In this document: positions 31,063-32,279 of the stretch, piece by piece | Layout: each line of letters opens with the position of its first letter | How positions within the stretch are numbered: position 1 is the stretch's first letter | Source: an uncultured Bacteroidales bacterium | Lineage (GTDB): Bacteria > Bacteroidota > Bacteroidia > Bacteroidales > UBA932 | DNA: 32,279 bases | Direction: 5' to 3' | Assembly: GCA_944325765.1 (NCBI GenBank) | Contig: CALVBH010000052.1 | Span: 1 to 32,279, forward strand | Notes under the pieces: model-generated | What the model was told of the DNA's origin: nothing | Databases searched by the model: none | Seen by the model: only the letters and a program-made list of their open reading frames with translations | Translations under genes and position numbers: made by a program

Positions 31063-32279
31063 ATGTCACAATATAACTCAGGTCCATTGAACAGGAAAAG
31101 AGACAAATTGTTTCTGGCGGTAATAGTACTGCTCATACTCAGTTCGTTCTCGGTCTCCTCCCAGGAAGACAGACGTTCCCGCCGGAACCGGCAGAGGGCA
31201 GAGCGTATCGAAGCGAGAGCGGAGACCGCAGCCGTCAGCGATTCCTTGCGGGCCGTACTCGATTCCACCGCCCTGGCAGACTCTTTGGCCCGGATGGATT
31301 CCCTGAGCGCACGTCAGGACTCGCTGGACCTGCTGAGCAAGAGTTCTCTCGACCAGCCGGCTTTCACGGCTGCCCGGGATTCCATCATAGAAGACTTTAC
31401 GGACGGAAAGAGGATGCTCTACTATTACGGAGACGTCTCCGTGAAATACGGCGATATGGAGCTCAAGGCCGACTATATGGAATACGACCTGCAGACCAAG
31501 ACAGTTTTCGCGAGGGGCACGAAGGATTCCACCGGTGTGATTACGGGCATGCCTACCATGACACAGGGAGGCAAGACCTATACTATGGAGGAACTGAGAT
31601 ACAACTTCGACACCGGAAAGGCCAGGATAACGAATATGGTGACACAGGAACAGGACGGTATCCTGCACGGGCAGAACATCAAGATGATGCCGGACAAGTC
31701 GATAAACATCACCAAGGGCAAATACACCGTGTGCGATGCCGAACATCCGCACTATTATCTTCACCTGACCGCAGCCAAGGTGATTACCAAACCTTCGCAG
31801 AAGACGGTATTCGGTCCTGCGTATCCCGTCATAGAAGATGTGCCGCTCTTCCCTGTCATACTGCCGTTCGGATTCATTCCAAAAAGGCCGGACAGGGCCA
31901 CCGGACTGCTGATGCCGACTTTCGGAGAGGAATCCGCGCGAGGCTTTTACCTCAGGGATGCCGGCATGTATTTCGTGATAGGCGACTATTTCGACCTGTC
32001 AGTGACCGGGGACATCTATACGCTGGGGTCCTGGAGCGTGCAGGTGGATTCCAGATACAAGGTAAACTACAAGTGTACGGGAAATTTCTCCCTTACATAC
32101 TCGAATGACCAGACCGGAGAAAAAGGAAGTTCCGATTTCAACCAGATGAGGAACTTCGGAGTCAGATGGAGCCATTCCCAGGATTCGAAGGCCAGACCGG
32201 GAACTTCGTTCTCCGCGTCCGTCAATTTTTCCAGTCCGTCGAACAGCCGGTACAATTCGACCAATATCAACGAGGCCCT
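31063..32279 (+). CDS. LptD/OstA-like outer-membrane LPS-assembly protein (3' end beyond window)
   Basis: An open frame runs from the ATG at 31063 to the end of the window without a stop, giving 405 visible codons. An uncleaved-looking basic start (PLNRKRDK) is followed by a hydrophobic stretch (LFLAVIVLLILSSFSVSSQ), a signal peptide. Next is a repeated DS-rich segment (about 59-93). Then comes an OstA/LptA-like beta-jellyroll region (YYYGDVSVKYGDMELKADYMEYD, followed by KTVFARG and LRYNFDTGKARITN), and ITKGKYTVCDAEHPHYYL, the pre-barrel segment of Bacteroidota LptD homologs. The barrel then begins with alternating aromatic strands. LptD inserts lipopolysaccharide into the outer leaflet. The full protein would extend several hundred residues beyond the window. 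Confidence 0.88.
   Translation, partial: MSQYNSGPLNRKRDKLFLAVIVLLILSSFSVSSQEDRRSRRNRQRAERIEARAETAAVSDSLRAVLDSTALADSLARMDSLSARQDSLDLLSKSSLDQPAFTAARDSIIEDFTDGKRMLYYYGDVSVKYGDMELKADYMEYDLQTKTVFARGTKDSTGVITGMPTMTQGGKTYTMEELRYNFDTGKARITNMVTQEQDGILHGQNIKMMPDKSINITKGKYTVCDAEHPHYYLHLTAAKVITKPSQKTVFGPAYPVIEDVPLFPVILPFGFIPKRPDRATGLLMPTFGEESARGFYLRDAGMYFVIGDYFDLSVTGDIYTLGSWSVQVDSRYKVNYKCTGNFSLTYSNDQTGEKGSSDFNQMRNFGVRWSHSQDSKARPGTSFSASVNFSSPSNSRYNSTNINEA

Noticed and set aside
1..32279. tRNA, rRNA, CRISPR arrays, insertion sequences with transposases, toxin-antitoxin pairs
   Set aside because: The gaps between genes were read for these and none was recognised; no transposase, integrase or Cas-like protein is encoded.

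Overview
This window is chromosomal DNA of a member of the phylum Bacteroidota, most likely order Bacteroidales. The evidence is an UpxY-type NusG paralog beside a polysaccharide locus, repeated matches to the Bacteroidota promoter consensus (TAnnTTTG at -7, TTTG near -33), a fimbrillin-like lipoprotein, a DUF1703-type ATPase/nuclease, a single-TM MCE protein next to an LytC-type amidase, and a divergent LptD-like gene. I cannot fix the genus; an Alistipes/Rikenellaceae-like or related gut lineage is only a guess. No rRNA, tRNA, CRISPR array or complete insertion sequence was seen.

Layout. (1) 1-9.4 kb, minus strand: surface polysaccharide locus. Transcription runs from upxY (9.4 kb) through a WecA/TagO-like initiating glycosylphosphotransferase, rmlA, rmlC and wecB. 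It then reaches a DUF1703 ATPase/nuclease, a broken serine-acetyltransferase-like O-acetyltransferase, a nucleotide-sugar 4,6-dehydratase and a DegT-family sugar aminotransferase. The last ~3.2 kb (positions 1-3200) is visibly more AT-rich than the rest and looks like the variable, transferred part of the locus. (2) 9.4-10.8 kb: a divergent nucleotidyltransferase-fold protein (NTP_transf_5). (3) 10.8-16.1 kb: a cytoplasmic GH13 amylase-like enzyme, divergent from an SLC13/DASS transporter, then a DEAD-box helicase with a DbpA-type RNA-binding tail. (4) 16.1-17.7 kb, minus: a CDP-alcohol phosphatidyltransferase and a PlsC-like acyltransferase, probably a phospholipid pair. (5) 17.67-17.95 kb: a compact hairpin array bounded by terminal inverted repeats, lying between divergent genes. 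(6) 18.1-20.7 kb, plus: a fimbrillin-like lipoprotein with Asp-box repeats, and a YciO-type protein. (7) 20.7-28.7 kb, minus: carB, carA, rpe, pepD and dnaA. (8) 28.9-32.3 kb: an amidase-MCE pair (minus) divergent from an LptD-like gene (plus, cut by the window end), an envelope-biogenesis module.

Most notable points. The O-acetyltransferase is split by an 11-bp G tract (on its coding strand) into two overlapping frames; a 9- or 12-bp tract would restore one protein. A second, 9-bp G tract sits at the -33 position of a predicted promoter in the upxY/nucleotidyltransferase divergent region. Together they suggest slipped-strand phase variation of this polysaccharide locus. The 281-bp element at 17673-17953 has at least seven hairpins and 18/21-matching terminal inverted repeats. 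It resembles a MITE-like or REP-like element and forms the leader of the acyltransferase gene.
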